DNA of 64,000 nucleotides from Pseudonocardia bannensis (GCF_012911875.1 NZ_JAAXKZ010000004.1:45398-109397); one strand, 5' to 3'. Positions 42,787-51,855 are shown, counted from the first letter of the stretch. The notes: generated by a model not told the origin, from the letters alone. Numbers and translations: made by a program.

Positions 42787-42809
42787 GCCGGCCGCTTCCG
42801 CCGGCCGGC
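42787..42809. terminator. Hairpin downstream of the lactonase operon
   Basis: GCCGGCC (42787-42793) and GGCCGGC (42803-42809) form a 7-bp stem with a 9-base loop, 20 bp after the small minus-strand ORF and after the end of the LLM remnant. A weak terminator for either strand is plausible. Confidence 0.45.
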
Positions 42810-42828
42810 CACAAGGGCTGCTGTCTCG

Positions 42829-42930
42829 TCAGGCCGCCGGCGGTCCGGGGTAGGCGCCGTGCGGCCCGCGAGCTGCACCGATCACCGACGCGTTGCCGGT
42901 GGGTCGCCGGACGACGGCGACGAACGACAT
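42829..42930 (-). CDS. Small ORF (33 aa) with strong Shine-Dalgarno site
   Basis: ATG at 42930 is preceded by AAGGAGA at the ideal distance, and the ORF starts 25 bp after the FmdB-like gene in the same direction. The product begins MSFVAVVRRPTGNASVIGAA and ends in a glycine/proline-rich GPHGAYPGPPAA. No family is recognised; it has no cysteine and no membrane segment. Context makes it the third gene of a lactonase-zinc ribbon-peptide operon. It could also be a leader or a fortuitous ORF, but the ribosome-binding site is among the best in the window. Confidence 0.5.
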   Translation of the reverse strand: MSFVAVVRRPTGNASVIGAARGPHGAYPGPPAA

Positions 42931-42955
42931 CCGATCTCCTTCTCGCTCCGGCGGG

Positions 42956-43393
42956 TCAGGACGAGGCGGCCGGGGGCGCCGCGGCGGGCGCCGCGGGCGC
43001 CGGGGTCGGCGCGAGCGGGCCGCCCGCGTACGTGGTGACCACCGACGCGTTCGGGTCTAGCGTGCCCGCCTTGATGGCCTTCTCCTGGTAGGCGATCTCC
43101 CGCTCCAGCGCCCGGTTGTCGCCACGCGCCCGCGCGGTGAGCATCCGGGCGGCCGTCGGGGTCAGCGTGCAGGTCCCCGGCACACCGGGTGCGTGCCCAC
43201 ACGCACCGGTACCGCTCATCTGCGGCTCGACCAGCTTGGGCTCCGGCGCACCGGTGAGCAGCGCCCCGCCGAACTGCCGGCGGGCCGGCGACCCGCACCG
43301 GCCGCACGCGGCCTCGTCCGGCACCGGGCGCGCGACCCAGTGCTCGGTGCGCACCCCGCAGTCGCGGCAGCGGTAGTCGACGAGGACGCCCAT
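42956..43393 (-). CDS. FmdB-family zinc-ribbon protein
   Basis: A 145-residue protein starting MGVLVDYRCRDCGVRTEHWV with a second pair CGRCGSPARRQFGG, the CxxC...CxxC zinc ribbon of FmdB-type regulators. A further C and H pair (GACGHAPGVPGTCTL) and a basic helix (RALEREIAYQEKAIKAG) follow, then a proline/alanine tail. The start codon shares its A with the lactonase stop (TGATG), so the two are coupled. FmdB proteins are thought to be regulatory partners of amidase operons; here the partner is a lactonase-like hydrolase. Confidence 0.85.
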   Translation of the reverse strand: MGVLVDYRCRDCGVRTEHWVARPVPDEAACGRCGSPARRQFGGALLTGAPEPKLVEPQMSGTGACGHAPGVPGTCTLTPTAARMLTARARGDNRALEREIAYQEKAIKAGTLDPNASVVTTYAGGPLAPTPAPAAPAAAPPAASS

Positions 43394-44175
43394 CAGTCGA
43401 TTGCCTCGCCGATGGCCTTCAGCTTCGCCCAGTCGTCCGGGTCGTGCTGGATGATGATCGTGGCGTCGTTGGCGTGCGCGACCTGCTTGAGCCGGCGGAT
43501 CGAGTGCACGGCCTCGAGGGTGCTGTAGTCCGAGGGCATCGGCAGGTCGTCGGACAGCGCCTCCGGCACGTGCACGGTGTCGCCGGTGAGCATGACGTTC
43601 TGGTTCGGCAGCCGGACCAGCACGCTGCTGTTGCCAGGGGTGTGGCCGGGCAGGCTCAGGATCTGGATGCTGCCGTCCCCGAACAGGTCGTGGTCGCCGG
43701 TGAGCGGGTTCCAGTCGAAGCCGCGGGCGGGCTCGAGGTCGGCGGTGCGGAAGAACACCGACGCCGCGGGCATCGGCCAGTACGCGTAGGGCAGGTCCTG
43801 CGCCCCGATGTAGAACTTGGCGTTCGGGAACAGCTTGATCGCGCCGGTGTGGTCGAAGTGCGAGTGCGTGATGATCACGTGGGTGATGTCGTCGGCCTTG
43901 AAGCCGACGGCCTCCAGCTGCTTGTCCACCCGCAGGTCGGAGGTGTACTCGAGGCCGAGGTGGGTGGCGAGCTCGCCGTAGGTGCCCACCGGGTCGTCGA
44001 CGGCCTCGGGCGCGATGCCGGTGTCGACGAGGACCAGGCCCCGGGGGTGCTGGATGACGTAGGTCGGGACGGGGATGTAGATGCTCCCGGTACCGCCGAC
44101 GACGAGCAGCCCGCGGTCCAATGTGAACTTCGCGCCGTCGAGTGCCCACAGCTTCGTCGCTGTGCCAGTTGTCAT
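43393..44175 (-). CDS. N-acyl homoserine lactonase-like metallo-beta-lactamase-fold hydrolase
   Basis: A 260-residue MBL-fold enzyme. The dinuclear zinc motif is VIITHSHFDHTGAIKLFPNA (HxHxDH), with further ligands in LSLPGHTPGNSSVL, MLTGDTVHV and IIIQHDPDDWAK. Overall length and IYIPVPTYVIQHPRGLVLVD near the start match AHL-lactonase-type proteins (AttM/AiiB). Those open the lactone ring of acyl-homoserine lactones; other lactones or esters are equally possible in an actinobacterium. ATG at 44175 begins it. It is first in an operon with an FmdB zinc ribbon and a 33-codon ORF. Confidence 0.9.
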   Translation of the reverse strand: MTTGTATKLWALDGAKFTLDRGLLVVGGTGSIYIPVPTYVIQHPRGLVLVDTGIAPEAVDDPVGTYGELATHLGLEYTSDLRVDKQLEAVGFKADDITHVIITHSHFDHTGAIKLFPNAKFYIGAQDLPYAYWPMPAASVFFRTADLEPARGFDWNPLTGDHDLFGDGSIQILSLPGHTPGNSSVLVRLPNQNVMLTGDTVHVPEALSDDLPMPSDYSTLEAVHSIRRLKQVAHANDATIIIQHDPDDWAKLKAIGEAID

Positions 44176-44348
44176 GAGGCGTCCTCTCTCCAGACAGGGG
44201 GCGACGGCCGGGACAGCGGGAGCGGCCGACGGTCCATCGTGGACCCCGCCGGGCCGGGCCGGTGCGGTGATTCCGTCGTAGGGCGAACGCTAGTGACAGC
44301 GCACACATGCACCACGTCCCATATTCAGACACGGGCATGCGTCACGGT

Positions 44349-45998
44349 TCAGGTCGTGGCGAGCCGGGCTCGGATGTCCTCCCGCAGCTTGAACTTCTGG
44401 ATCTTCCCGCTCGCCGTGCGGGGCAGTGCGTCGACGGTCTCGAGACGCTCGGGCAGCTTCTGGTTCGCGATCCGGTGTCCGCGCAGGAACTCCACGAGAT
44501 CCTCGAGGGCCACCGGGCCGTCCGCCGGCACCACGTACGCGCAGATCCGTTCCACCATCACCGGATCCGGCATCCCGACCACGGCCACGTCAGCGACTCC
44601 GGGATGGGTGAACAGCAGGTCCTCGATCTCCTTGGCTGAGATGTTCTCCCCGCCGCGGACGATGATGTCCTTGCGCCGTCCGGTGATCGTCACGTAGCCC
44701 GCGGCGTCCAGGACGGCGAGGTCCCCGGTGTGGAACCAGCCCTCGGCGTCGAACGCCGCGTCGTTGAGCGTCGGATCGAGATAGCCGACGAACAGGTCCG
44801 GCCCGCGCACCAGCAGCTCCCCGCCGGTGCCCGCCGGCACCGGGGTGCCCTCCTCATCGACGACGCGGGCCTGGGCGGTCTTGATCGGCCGGCCGTCGGT
44901 GGTCGCCCGCTTGTCCAGCGGGTCGTCCGCGTTCCCGCTGGACAAGGTCGGGAACTCCGTCGAGCCGTAGACCCGGGTCGCCAGGCATCCCAGTTCCCGC
45001 TCGGCACGGCGGATCAGCTCCGGGGGCACGTCGGCGCCGCCGCAGCCGAACACCCGCAGCGCGCTCAGGTCGTGGGACGCCCGGTCGGGATGGTGGGTCA
45101 GCCCGTGCAGGAACGGGGTCGCACCCACGACGAAGCTGCCGCGATGGCGCTCCAGCAGCGTAAGGGCGCGGCCGGGTTCCCAGATGTCCTGCAGCACGAC
45201 CGTCGAACCCAGCAGGAACGGCAGGTGCAGCCCGTAGAGCACGCCGGTGATGTGGGCGACCGGCGACGGCATGAACACCACGTCCCGGCCCGTGAGCCCG
45301 AACAGGTCGACGATGCTGCGGTTCTCGTAGTCGAGCGTGTTGTGCGTGTGCAGCGCGCCCTTCGGATCGGACGTGGTGCCGGAGGTGTAGAGCAGCAGCA
45401 CCACGTCGTTCGGGTCGCGCTCGACCGCGGGCAGCGCGCCGTCCGGCGCCTCCGCGACGAACGCGTCGAACCGGAGCTCGCCCGGTCCGGCCTGCCCGGC
45501 CACCACGACCACGTCGCGCAGGTCCGGCAGCTCGCCGCGCAGCTCGCTGATCATCGCCGGGTGGTCGAAGCCGCGGAACACCCCGGGCACCACCACGATC
45601 GACGCCCGAGACTGGCGCAGGATGAAGCCGACCTCGCGGTGGCGGTAGATGGGGATGATCGGGTTGCTGACCGCGCCGAGCCGCAGGGCGCCGTGGTGCA
45701 CCGCGAACGCCTCGACCCAGTTGGGCAGCTGCCAGGCAACGACGTCCCCGCGGCCGATCCCGCGGGCCCGCAACGCCCGCGCGGTCGCCTCGACCAGCGC
45801 GTCGAGCTCGCCGTAGGTGAGCGAGCGCTGCCGGTCGACGACCGCGAGCCGGCCGGGGTCGCGGCGGGCGTGCTCGGCGAGATCGGCGTCGATCAGGTGA
45901 TCGCGCCAGCCGTCGGGCCCGGTCGCGGCGGCGATGATCTCCGGGGTCAACCGGGTGGGAGCGATCACGCGGCCCGTCCCAGGCGGATGACCACCCAC
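44349..45998 (-). CDS. AMP-dependent acyl-CoA synthetase/ligase
   Basis: A 549-residue ANL-superfamily enzyme that activates a carboxylate as acyl-AMP and then acyl-CoA. The P-loop is LLLYTSGTTSDPKGALHTHN, the A5 motif VYGSTEFPTLSSG, the A7/A8 region GWFHTGDLAVLDAAGYVTIT with GRRKDIIVRGGENISAKEIE, and the catalytic Lys is in LPRTASGKIQKFKLRED. It resembles cyclohexanecarboxylate-CoA ligases. GTG at 45998 is preferred because AGGAGG precedes it by six bases; GTG at 46019 has no such site. It fits the acyl-CoA genes around it. Confidence 0.93.
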   Translation of the reverse strand: MGGHPPGTGRVIAPTRLTPEIIAAATGPDGWRDHLIDADLAEHARRDPGRLAVVDRQRSLTYGELDALVEATARALRARGIGRGDVVAWQLPNWVEAFAVHHGALRLGAVSNPIIPIYRHREVGFILRQSRASIVVVPGVFRGFDHPAMISELRGELPDLRDVVVVAGQAGPGELRFDAFVAEAPDGALPAVERDPNDVVLLLYTSGTTSDPKGALHTHNTLDYENRSIVDLFGLTGRDVVFMPSPVAHITGVLYGLHLPFLLGSTVVLQDIWEPGRALTLLERHRGSFVVGATPFLHGLTHHPDRASHDLSALRVFGCGGADVPPELIRRAERELGCLATRVYGSTEFPTLSSGNADDPLDKRATTDGRPIKTAQARVVDEEGTPVPAGTGGELLVRGPDLFVGYLDPTLNDAAFDAEGWFHTGDLAVLDAAGYVTITGRRKDIIVRGGENISAKEIEDLLFTHPGVADVAVVGMPDPVMVERICAYVVPADGPVALEDLVEFLRGHRIANQKLPERLETVDALPRTASGKIQKFKLREDIRARLATT

Positions 45999-46212
45999 TG
46001 CCGGCCTCCTCGTCGTCACGGTGCGCGGAACGTCGACACCGACGCCGGTGTCGACGCTAGCCAGTCCGCCGCGGTCTGCGGTGCCGCGTTCTGGGACACC
46101 GGCCGGGCCTGGGGCCCGGGGACCGGGTACTCAGCCGACCGCTGCTGGGCCCCGTGCTCAGCGGGATCGGGACATCCGCTGCACCGTGCGTCTGATGTCC
46201 CACATCCGATGA

Positions 46213-46470
46213 TCATGCGGCGGCCGCAGCCGGCGGCGCGCGGATCTCCTCGAGCACCCTGCCGCGTTCGCCTGCGAGGTCGTGCCAGGTGAACCGCAGC
46301 AGGTCCCAGCCACCCCGGACCAGCGCGTTGCCCTTGCGGCGGCCGGCCCGGAACCGTTCGGCGCCGACGTGCCAGGCCCAGCCGCCCACCTCCACCGCGA
46401 CGCCCGCCGCCGGACGGCCCGGTCGATCCGGTAGGCCCCGAGGGGACGGCCGAGCGCCCAGCCCCGTCAA
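46213..46470 (-). pseudogene. DUF559 (very-short-patch-repair endonuclease-like) C-terminal remnant
   Basis: The minus-strand frame to the stop at 46213 has VAVEVGGWAWHVGAERFRAG then RRKGNALVRGGWDLLRFTWH, the conserved core of DUF559. Just upstream the matching sequence (GPYRIDRAV) is in another frame, so a frameshift lies near 46400, and the N-terminal part is not recognisable. Active members have about 280 residues. The remaining space from 46020 to 46212 and from 46471 to 46577 holds nothing else I can support. Confidence 0.7.
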
Positions 46471-46577
46471 CCCGGACCGCCGTAGCGGCAGGCGCGGACG
46501 GCGCCCGTGGCGGCGAGCGCCGATACCTCACCGAAGGCACCGCGACGACCGTGGCGACCTCGGCGGACGGTTCTCGA

Positions 46578-48308
46578 TCACGGCTCCGCAGGCGACGGCT
46601 GCGGGCCCCGGACCAGCCGACCGGGCAGCGCGCCGGTCGGCTCGCCGTCGCGGTAGGTCTCCTGCCCGGCGACGACGGTGTGCCGGTAGCCGTCGGCCCG
46701 CTGCACCAGCCGCCGCCCGCCCGCAGGTAGGTCGAACCGCATCTCCGGGCGATGCAGCCGCAATCCGTCGACGTCGATCACGTTCAGGTCGGCGCGGTAG
46801 CCCGGCGCCAGTACGCCGCGATCCCGCAGCCCCACGGCGCGGGCGGTGTCGCGGGCCTGACGCTGGACGACGAACGGGAGGTCGAACCGCTCGCCGTCAC
46901 GGTCGCGGGTCCAGTGCACCAGCAGCGTGGTCGGGAAGCTGGCGTCGCAGATGGTCCCCACGTGGGCGCCACCGTCGGACAGTCCCGGCACGGTGTGCGG
47001 GTGGGCGAGCATCTCCTGCACCGCATCGAGGTTGCCGTCGGCGTAGTTCGCGCTGGTCAGGTACAGCATGCCGCGACCGGAGTCGGCGATCATCAGGTCG
47101 TAGGCGAACTCGACCGGCGAGATCCCGGCCCGGGCCGCACGCGCCGCGATCGAGTCGGACGCGGGCGGCTCGTAGTTCGGCGGGTCGGTCAGCTCGTACA
47201 TCAGCTCGAACTTGTGGATCAGGTTGCCGCCCAGCCGGTTGCGGTCCTTCTCCCGGGTCTGCGCGGCGAGGATCTCGCGCTTCACAGCGGGCTCGGCCAT
47301 CCGGGCCGCCTGCCCGGCCGGCGTGAGGTCGGCGAGCCGCCGCCACACCGGGTTCGTCAGGAACGGGTGCAGCGTGTTCTGCAGCCCGAGCAGCATCCCG
47401 ACCGGGCGTGCGGCGACCTGCGCGCGGATCAGCGGCCCGTCGGCGTGCGCGGCCTCGAGCAGGTCGAGCACCTCCCGGTGCCGTTGCGGGGCGAGCGGGA
47501 ACTGCACGAGCGACACCGACAGCGGCCGCCCGGAGGCGCGCACCATGCGTCGCAGCAGCCCGAACTCCGCGGCCGGGTCCGGGAAGTCCGACACCAGTTG
47601 CAGGACACCCGTACCGGTCTCACCGATCGCCGTGGCGATCGCGGTCAGCTCGTCGGCGCCGACGTCGTAGGACGGGATCAGCTCGCCGTCGATGCTCTTG
47701 TGGTTGAGCGTCCGCGACGTCGTGAACCCGAGCGCGCCGGCCTGCACGGCCTCCTTGGCCAGCCGCGCCATCAGCGCGATCTCCTCGGGCGTCGCCGCAG
47801 CGTGGGCGACGGCGCGCTCCCCCATCGCGTGCACCCGCAGGGCGGCGTGCGGGACCTGCGCGGCCAGGTCGACGTCGTGCGGGCGGCGCTCCAGGGCCGT
47901 CAGGTACTCCGGGAACGACTGCCACTCCCAGCTCAGGCCCTCGTGCAGGGCGCTGCCCGGGATGTCCTCGACGCCTTCCATCAGCTCGATCAACCGGTCG
48001 CGGTGGCCGGGAACGACGGGGGCGAACCCCACGCCGCAGTTGCCCATGACCACGGTGGTCACCCCGTGCCAGGACGACGGTTGCAGCCGTTCCTCCCAGG
48101 TGGCCTGCCCGTCGTAGTGGGTGTGGATGTCGACGAAACCGGGTGCGACCACGGCCCCGTCGGCATCGATCTCACGGCGTCCGCGGCCGGCCACCCGGCC
48201 GACCTCGACGATCCGTGCGCCCTGCACCGCGACGTCGGCGGTCCGCCGAGGCGCACCCGTCCCGTCGACCACCGTCCCGGCACGGATCACCAGGTCGTGC
48301 TCGGCCAT
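46578..48308 (-). CDS. N-acyl-D-amino-acid deacylase-like amidohydrolase
   Basis: A 576-residue zinc amidohydrolase. The composite beta-sandwich start DLVIRAGTVVDGTGAPRRTA and the metal site VVAPGFVDIHTHYDGQATWE (HTHYD) are typical of the D-aminoacylase group; VMGNCGVGFAPVVPGHRDRL, FTTSRTLNHKSIDGELIPSY and VGTICDASFPTTLLVHWTRD are further family blocks. The C-terminus ADLNVIDVDGLRLHRPEMRF returns to the sandwich domain. ATG at 48308 is the clear start. Many close relatives in acyl-CoA gene clusters have unknown amide or cyclic substrates. Confidence 0.92.
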   Translation of the reverse strand: MAEHDLVIRAGTVVDGTGAPRRTADVAVQGARIVEVGRVAGRGRREIDADGAVVAPGFVDIHTHYDGQATWEERLQPSSWHGVTTVVMGNCGVGFAPVVPGHRDRLIELMEGVEDIPGSALHEGLSWEWQSFPEYLTALERRPHDVDLAAQVPHAALRVHAMGERAVAHAAATPEEIALMARLAKEAVQAGALGFTTSRTLNHKSIDGELIPSYDVGADELTAIATAIGETGTGVLQLVSDFPDPAAEFGLLRRMVRASGRPLSVSLVQFPLAPQRHREVLDLLEAAHADGPLIRAQVAARPVGMLLGLQNTLHPFLTNPVWRRLADLTPAGQAARMAEPAVKREILAAQTREKDRNRLGGNLIHKFELMYELTDPPNYEPPASDSIAARAARAGISPVEFAYDLMIADSGRGMLYLTSANYADGNLDAVQEMLAHPHTVPGLSDGGAHVGTICDASFPTTLLVHWTRDRDGERFDLPFVVQRQARDTARAVGLRDRGVLAPGYRADLNVIDVDGLRLHRPEMRFDLPAGGRRLVQRADGYRHTVVAGQETYRDGEPTGALPGRLVRGPQPSPAEP

Positions 48309-48476
48309 GCCGGCCCCCCTCCGTCGCGGTCCGCCGTCCCATCCTGACCGGGCGCACGACGATCCGACAGTCCTCTCCCGACACCTGTGCACAACTCGGC
48401 CGCCGGTCCGCCGCCGCGCCGGGACCGTGGACACCGGCCGGTGCCCGGCCGCGGACCCCGGCGTGCACCGGGCCGG

Positions 48477-49733
48477 TCAGGCGCCGGCGCCGCGGATGAC
48501 GCCCCGCTCGTGCAGGCCGGCGAGCTCGTCGGCGGAGAGCCCCAGACCGGTGAGCACGTCGTCGGTGTGCTCACCGAGCACGGGCGCACGGACCGGCACC
48601 CGCGGGGCGCCGGCGAGGGCCACCGGGAGACCCGGGGCGAGATGCCGGCCCACCCCGGGTTGGTCGATCACGCTCATCATCGGGTTCTTCTCGATCACGA
48701 CCCGCCCGTCGCCGCCGTCGGAGACCAGATCGCTGAAGGTGTTGTAGGTCGACCACAGCAGCGACGTGCCGGCCAGGCTCGTCTTCACCTCGGCGAGATC
48801 GGTGTGCGAGAACCACCGCGACAGCAGCCCGGCCAGCACCTCGCGGTACTCGAACCGATCGTCCTCCGACGAGAAGTCGACGCCCAGGCTCTGCTCCAGC
48901 GCGCCGACCACCTCGACGAGGCCGGTGGCGGCGAGCAGGTCGGCCCAGTGCCGCCGGGTGAGGGCGACGACCATGACCCGCCCGCCGTCGCGGGTGCTGA
49001 AGTCGCGGGCGAACCCGCCGTAGAGGTAGTTGCCCAGGCGCTTGCGCACCACCCGATTTACCTGGGCCTCGGCGAGGAACCCGAGATTGCCGGCGGCGGC
49101 CAGCGCCACGTCGTAGAGCGCCACGCTCATCCGCTGCCCGCGACCGGTCACCCGGCGCTGCCGGTCGGCGCCGAGGATGCCGAGCGCGGAGTAGAGCCCG
49201 CAGGCGATGTCCCACGCGGGGAGCACGTGGTTGACCGGGTCGGCGTGCCCCTCGGGTCCGGTGACCATCGGGAAGCCGACCGCGGCGTTGACGGTGTAGT
49301 CGACCGCAGGCGTGCCGTCGTGGTGGCCCTCGATCTGCACGTGGATGAGATCCGGGCGGTGCTCGGCGAGCGCGTCGTAGCTCAGCCAGCCCCGACCGAC
49401 CGCGTTGGTCAGCACGATGCCGCCGTCGGCGCCGGACTCCGCGACCAGCCGCGTGACCAGTGCCTGGCCCTCCGCGGACCGGAAGTCGACCGACACCGAT
49501 TTCTTGCCCTTGTTCAGCCCGGCCCAGTACAGCGACGTCCCGGACGGCGCGAGCGGCCAGCGATGGTGGTCCGGCGCCCCGCCCAGCGGGTCCACCCGGA
49601 TCACCTCCGCCCCCAGCTGGGCAAGCGTCATCCCGCCCAGGGGTGCGGCGACGAAGGAGGACACCTCGACCACACGCATGCCGGTCAGCGGCAGCGGCCG
49701 GCTCTGCGGATCGGGGTTCTGCGCGGCGCTCAT
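48477..49733 (-). CDS. CaiB/BaiF class III CoA transferase family protein (2-methylfumaryl-CoA isomerase-like)
   Basis: A 418-residue family III CoA transferase. LTGMRVVEVSSFVAAPLGGM starts the Rossmann-like domain, GGMTLAQLGAEVIRVDPLGG is the CoA-binding region, and LNKGKKSVSVDFRSAEGQAL follows as in the family. The catalytic aspartate of class III enzymes is expected in HVLPAWDIACGLYSALGILG. Sequences of this sort are often labelled 2-methylfumaryl-CoA isomerase, an intramolecular CoA transfer, but a 3-hydroxypropionate cycle is not evident here. ATG at 49733 follows GAGGAG. It lies in the acyl-CoA gene group. Confidence 0.88.
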   Translation of the reverse strand: MSAAQNPDPQSRPLPLTGMRVVEVSSFVAAPLGGMTLAQLGAEVIRVDPLGGAPDHHRWPLAPSGTSLYWAGLNKGKKSVSVDFRSAEGQALVTRLVAESGADGGIVLTNAVGRGWLSYDALAEHRPDLIHVQIEGHHDGTPAVDYTVNAAVGFPMVTGPEGHADPVNHVLPAWDIACGLYSALGILGADRQRRVTGRGQRMSVALYDVALAAAGNLGFLAEAQVNRVVRKRLGNYLYGGFARDFSTRDGGRVMVVALTRRHWADLLAATGLVEVVGALEQSLGVDFSSEDDRFEYREVLAGLLSRWFSHTDLAEVKTSLAGTSLLWSTYNTFSDLVSDGGDGRVVIEKNPMMSVIDQPGVGRHLAPGLPVALAGAPRVPVRAPVLGEHTDDVLTGLGLSADELAGLHERGVIRGAGA

Positions 49734-49824
49734 ACGATGCACTCCTCGGCTCTCTCCGGTGCGGTTCGGCCGGACGGACGGCCCCGGCGCGGGCGTCGTT
49801 CGGATACGACGCTACTGTCCCCGC

Positions 49825-50418
49825 GTGCCAGCCCGATCCGTCCGTCGTTCGGTCCGTGTGCTCGCCGGTCTCGCACTGGCACCCGCTCTGCTGGTCGTGG
49901 CCACGGCCTGTGCGAGCGGGGACACCGCCGCCACCCCGGGTCCTGCGACGGCGACGCAGGACCCGGCCGCACCGACCGGGTCGGCGGGGTCGGTGGGCAC
50001 CGGCGGTGGGTTGCCGCAGGCCTGCTCCCTGGTCCCCCCGGGCGAGATCAACTCCGCGAGCGGGCTCGCCCTGGCCGAGCCGTCCCCGTCCGGCAACGAA
50101 CGGCGCAGCGTGTGTGCGTTCGACACGACGGCCTCCGGGGGCGTCGGGCTGAGCGTGGGCGTCGAACCCGCGAGCCGGTTCGACGCGAAGGCCGAGGCCT
50201 CGCGGAACTCGGTAGGAGTCCCGGGCACCGAGGTCCCGGGCCTCGGCGAGCGCGCCCTGTTCTTCTACAGCGACGCGGACCTGCCCGAGGGCGTCGGCGG
50301 AGTGCTGGTGAGCGGGGGCGGCTCCACCATCGACATCACCCTGCAGGGCGTCGGCGACGAGGCCCGGACGCGCGACGCGGCGGTCGCCATCGCGAAGGTG
50401 GCGCTGGACAGGATCTGA
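49825..50418 (+). CDS. DUF3558-like lipoprotein
   Basis: A 197-residue exported lipoprotein: a basic start, hydrophobic LAGLALAPALLVVATAC with the lipobox cysteine, and a low-complexity linker. The mature domain (GGLPQACSLVPPGEINSASG, NERRSVCAFDTTASGGVGLS) resembles DUF3558 of actinobacteria, with two cysteines probably in a disulfide and the C-terminal helix AAVAIAKVALDRI. GTG at 49825 is preferred because the signal peptide begins there. Function is unknown. It is divergent from the CoA transferase. Confidence 0.75.
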   Translation: MPARSVRRSVRVLAGLALAPALLVVATACASGDTAATPGPATATQDPAAPTGSAGSVGTGGGLPQACSLVPPGEINSASGLALAEPSPSGNERRSVCAFDTTASGGVGLSVGVEPASRFDAKAEASRNSVGVPGTEVPGLGERALFFYSDADLPEGVGGVLVSGGGSTIDITLQGVGDEARTRDAAVAIAKVALDRI

Positions 50419-50427
50419 GCCGGCGCC

Positions 50428-50793
50428 TCAGTTCGGCGGGCCCGGCCAGTACGGCGGCGGCTCCGAGGTCCCGAGCCGGTCGACCGGGACGGGTGTGGAA
50501 CGCCCGCCGCGGCCGTCGCCCGTGCGGTTCCGGTCCGGCCGGCGGTCCTCGCTCGGCATCTCGAGATAGCGTCGGGCGATCAGCCGGCCGGGCACGAGCA
50601 CCCCGCAGTGGGGGCAGGCCGGGGCACCGTCGAGGGTGTAGGGCGAGGGCACCGGCACCCCCTGGACCGAGAAGAACTCGTACTCGCCGCCCTCCGCGTC
50701 CTCGTAGTGGACGACGTGGTACTCACCCACCCATCTCGGATGGGCCCACGGACACAGGAACTCCACCGTGTCCAGCGCGATCTCTCTGATCAT
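50428..50793 (-). CDS. Small protein with one CxxC pair, unknown function
   Basis: A 121-residue protein: EFLCPWAHPRWVGEYHVVHY, then ACPHCGVLVPGRLIARRYLE and an arginine/proline-rich tail. Three cysteines plus His may bind a metal. ATG at 50793 starts an N-terminus (MIREIALDTVEFL) without a signal peptide. No family was recognised. It is convergent with the lipoprotein and lies 22 bp after the protease gene on the same strand, so it may be co-transcribed with it. Confidence 0.6.
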   Translation of the reverse strand: MIREIALDTVEFLCPWAHPRWVGEYHVVHYEDAEGGEYEFFSVQGVPVPSPYTLDGAPACPHCGVLVPGRLIARRYLEMPSEDRRPDRNRTGDGRGGRSTPVPVDRLGTSEPPPYWPGPPN

Positions 50794-50814
50794 GAGATGG
50801 GGCGTTCCTTCCCG

Positions 50815-51855
50815 TCAGGCCGCGGGCTGTTCGCCGAGGACGACCGGGACGGTCACCGCCCCGCCGGTGCGCAGGACCGTGACCTGCACCGTGTCGCCCG
50901 GTTCGTGCTGGGCCAGTACGGCCTGCAACGTGATGACGTCGGTGACCGCGTTGCCGTCGATCGCGGTGATGACATCGCCGGGCTGCAGGCCGGCGGTGGC
51001 CGCGGGACCACCCGCCTGGACGGCGACGATGCCCACTCCGATCGGCTTGCCGTCGGGATCGGTGACCGTCTGCACGCTCGCCCCGAGCGAGGCGCGGTGT
51101 GAGTTCACGACCCGGCCGTTGGCGACGATCTGGGTGGCCAGGTCCGTGACGAGGTCACTGGGCAGCGCGAACCCGATGCCCGGTGCGGTGCCGCCGAGCT
51201 GCGGCAACGTCGCCGCCAGCGTCGGGATACCGATCACCTGGCTGTCCAGGGAGACGAGCGCGCCGCCGCTGTTACCCGGATTGATGGGAGCGCTGGTCTG
51301 GATGGCCTGGCGCAGAACGGTGCCGGGCGAGTCCTCGCTCGGCGGCTCGGGCACCGTGCGGCCCACCGCCGAGACGATGCCGTCGGTGACACTCGCCTCC
51401 AGGCCGAGCGGGGCGCCCATGGCCATCACGATGTCGCCGACCTGCAGGTCGGCGGAGCGCCCGAACCGGGCGGGGCGCAGATTCGAGCCCCCCTCGATCT
51501 TGATGACAGCGAGATCGTCGGGCGGGTAGCTGGACACCAGGGTGGCCGGCAGTTGCTGGGTTCCCGTGGAGAGCCGGACGCTGAACCGGGACTCCCGGCC
51601 GACCACGTGCGCGTTGGTCACGATGTGCCCGTCGGAGTCGAAGACCACACCGGACCCGGTGCCCGCCGGGCTCTGGATCTCCACGATGGAGGGCAGCACC
51701 TTGTTGACGACGTCGGTGTACTGCCGCTCGAGCGACCCGCCGACGCTCTGATCGGCAGATATCTGATCGGGTGGGCTGCTGGTGCATGCGGTGGCCAGCC
51801 CGGTCACCAACGCCATCGCGAGGACCGCGTGTCCGACCACACCCCAGTGACGCAT
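50815..51855 (-). CDS. HtrA/DegP-like serine protease lipoprotein with PDZ domain
   Basis: A 346-residue envelope protease. A signal with lipobox Cys24 (TGLATAC) anchors it outside the membrane. The trypsin-like catalytic triad is His83 (IVTNAHVVG), Asp114 (PPDDLAVIKI) and Ser196 (INPGNSGGAL). A C-terminal PDZ domain (GPAATAGLQPGDVITAIDGN) recognises substrate termini. ATG at 51855 has GGAGGTGGGCG upstream. Lipid anchoring replaces the transmembrane helix common in mycobacterial PepD/HtrA. A role in quality control of misfolded exported proteins is expected. Confidence 0.93.
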   Translation of the reverse strand: MRHWGVVGHAVLAMALVTGLATACTSSPPDQISADQSVGGSLERQYTDVVNKVLPSIVEIQSPAGTGSGVVFDSDGHIVTNAHVVGRESRFSVRLSTGTQQLPATLVSSYPPDDLAVIKIEGGSNLRPARFGRSADLQVGDIVMAMGAPLGLEASVTDGIVSAVGRTVPEPPSEDSPGTVLRQAIQTSAPINPGNSGGALVSLDSQVIGIPTLAATLPQLGGTAPGIGFALPSDLVTDLATQIVANGRVVNSHRASLGASVQTVTDPDGKPIGVGIVAVQAGGPAATAGLQPGDVITAIDGNAVTDVITLQAVLAQHEPGDTVQVTVLRTGGAVTVPVVLGEQPAA

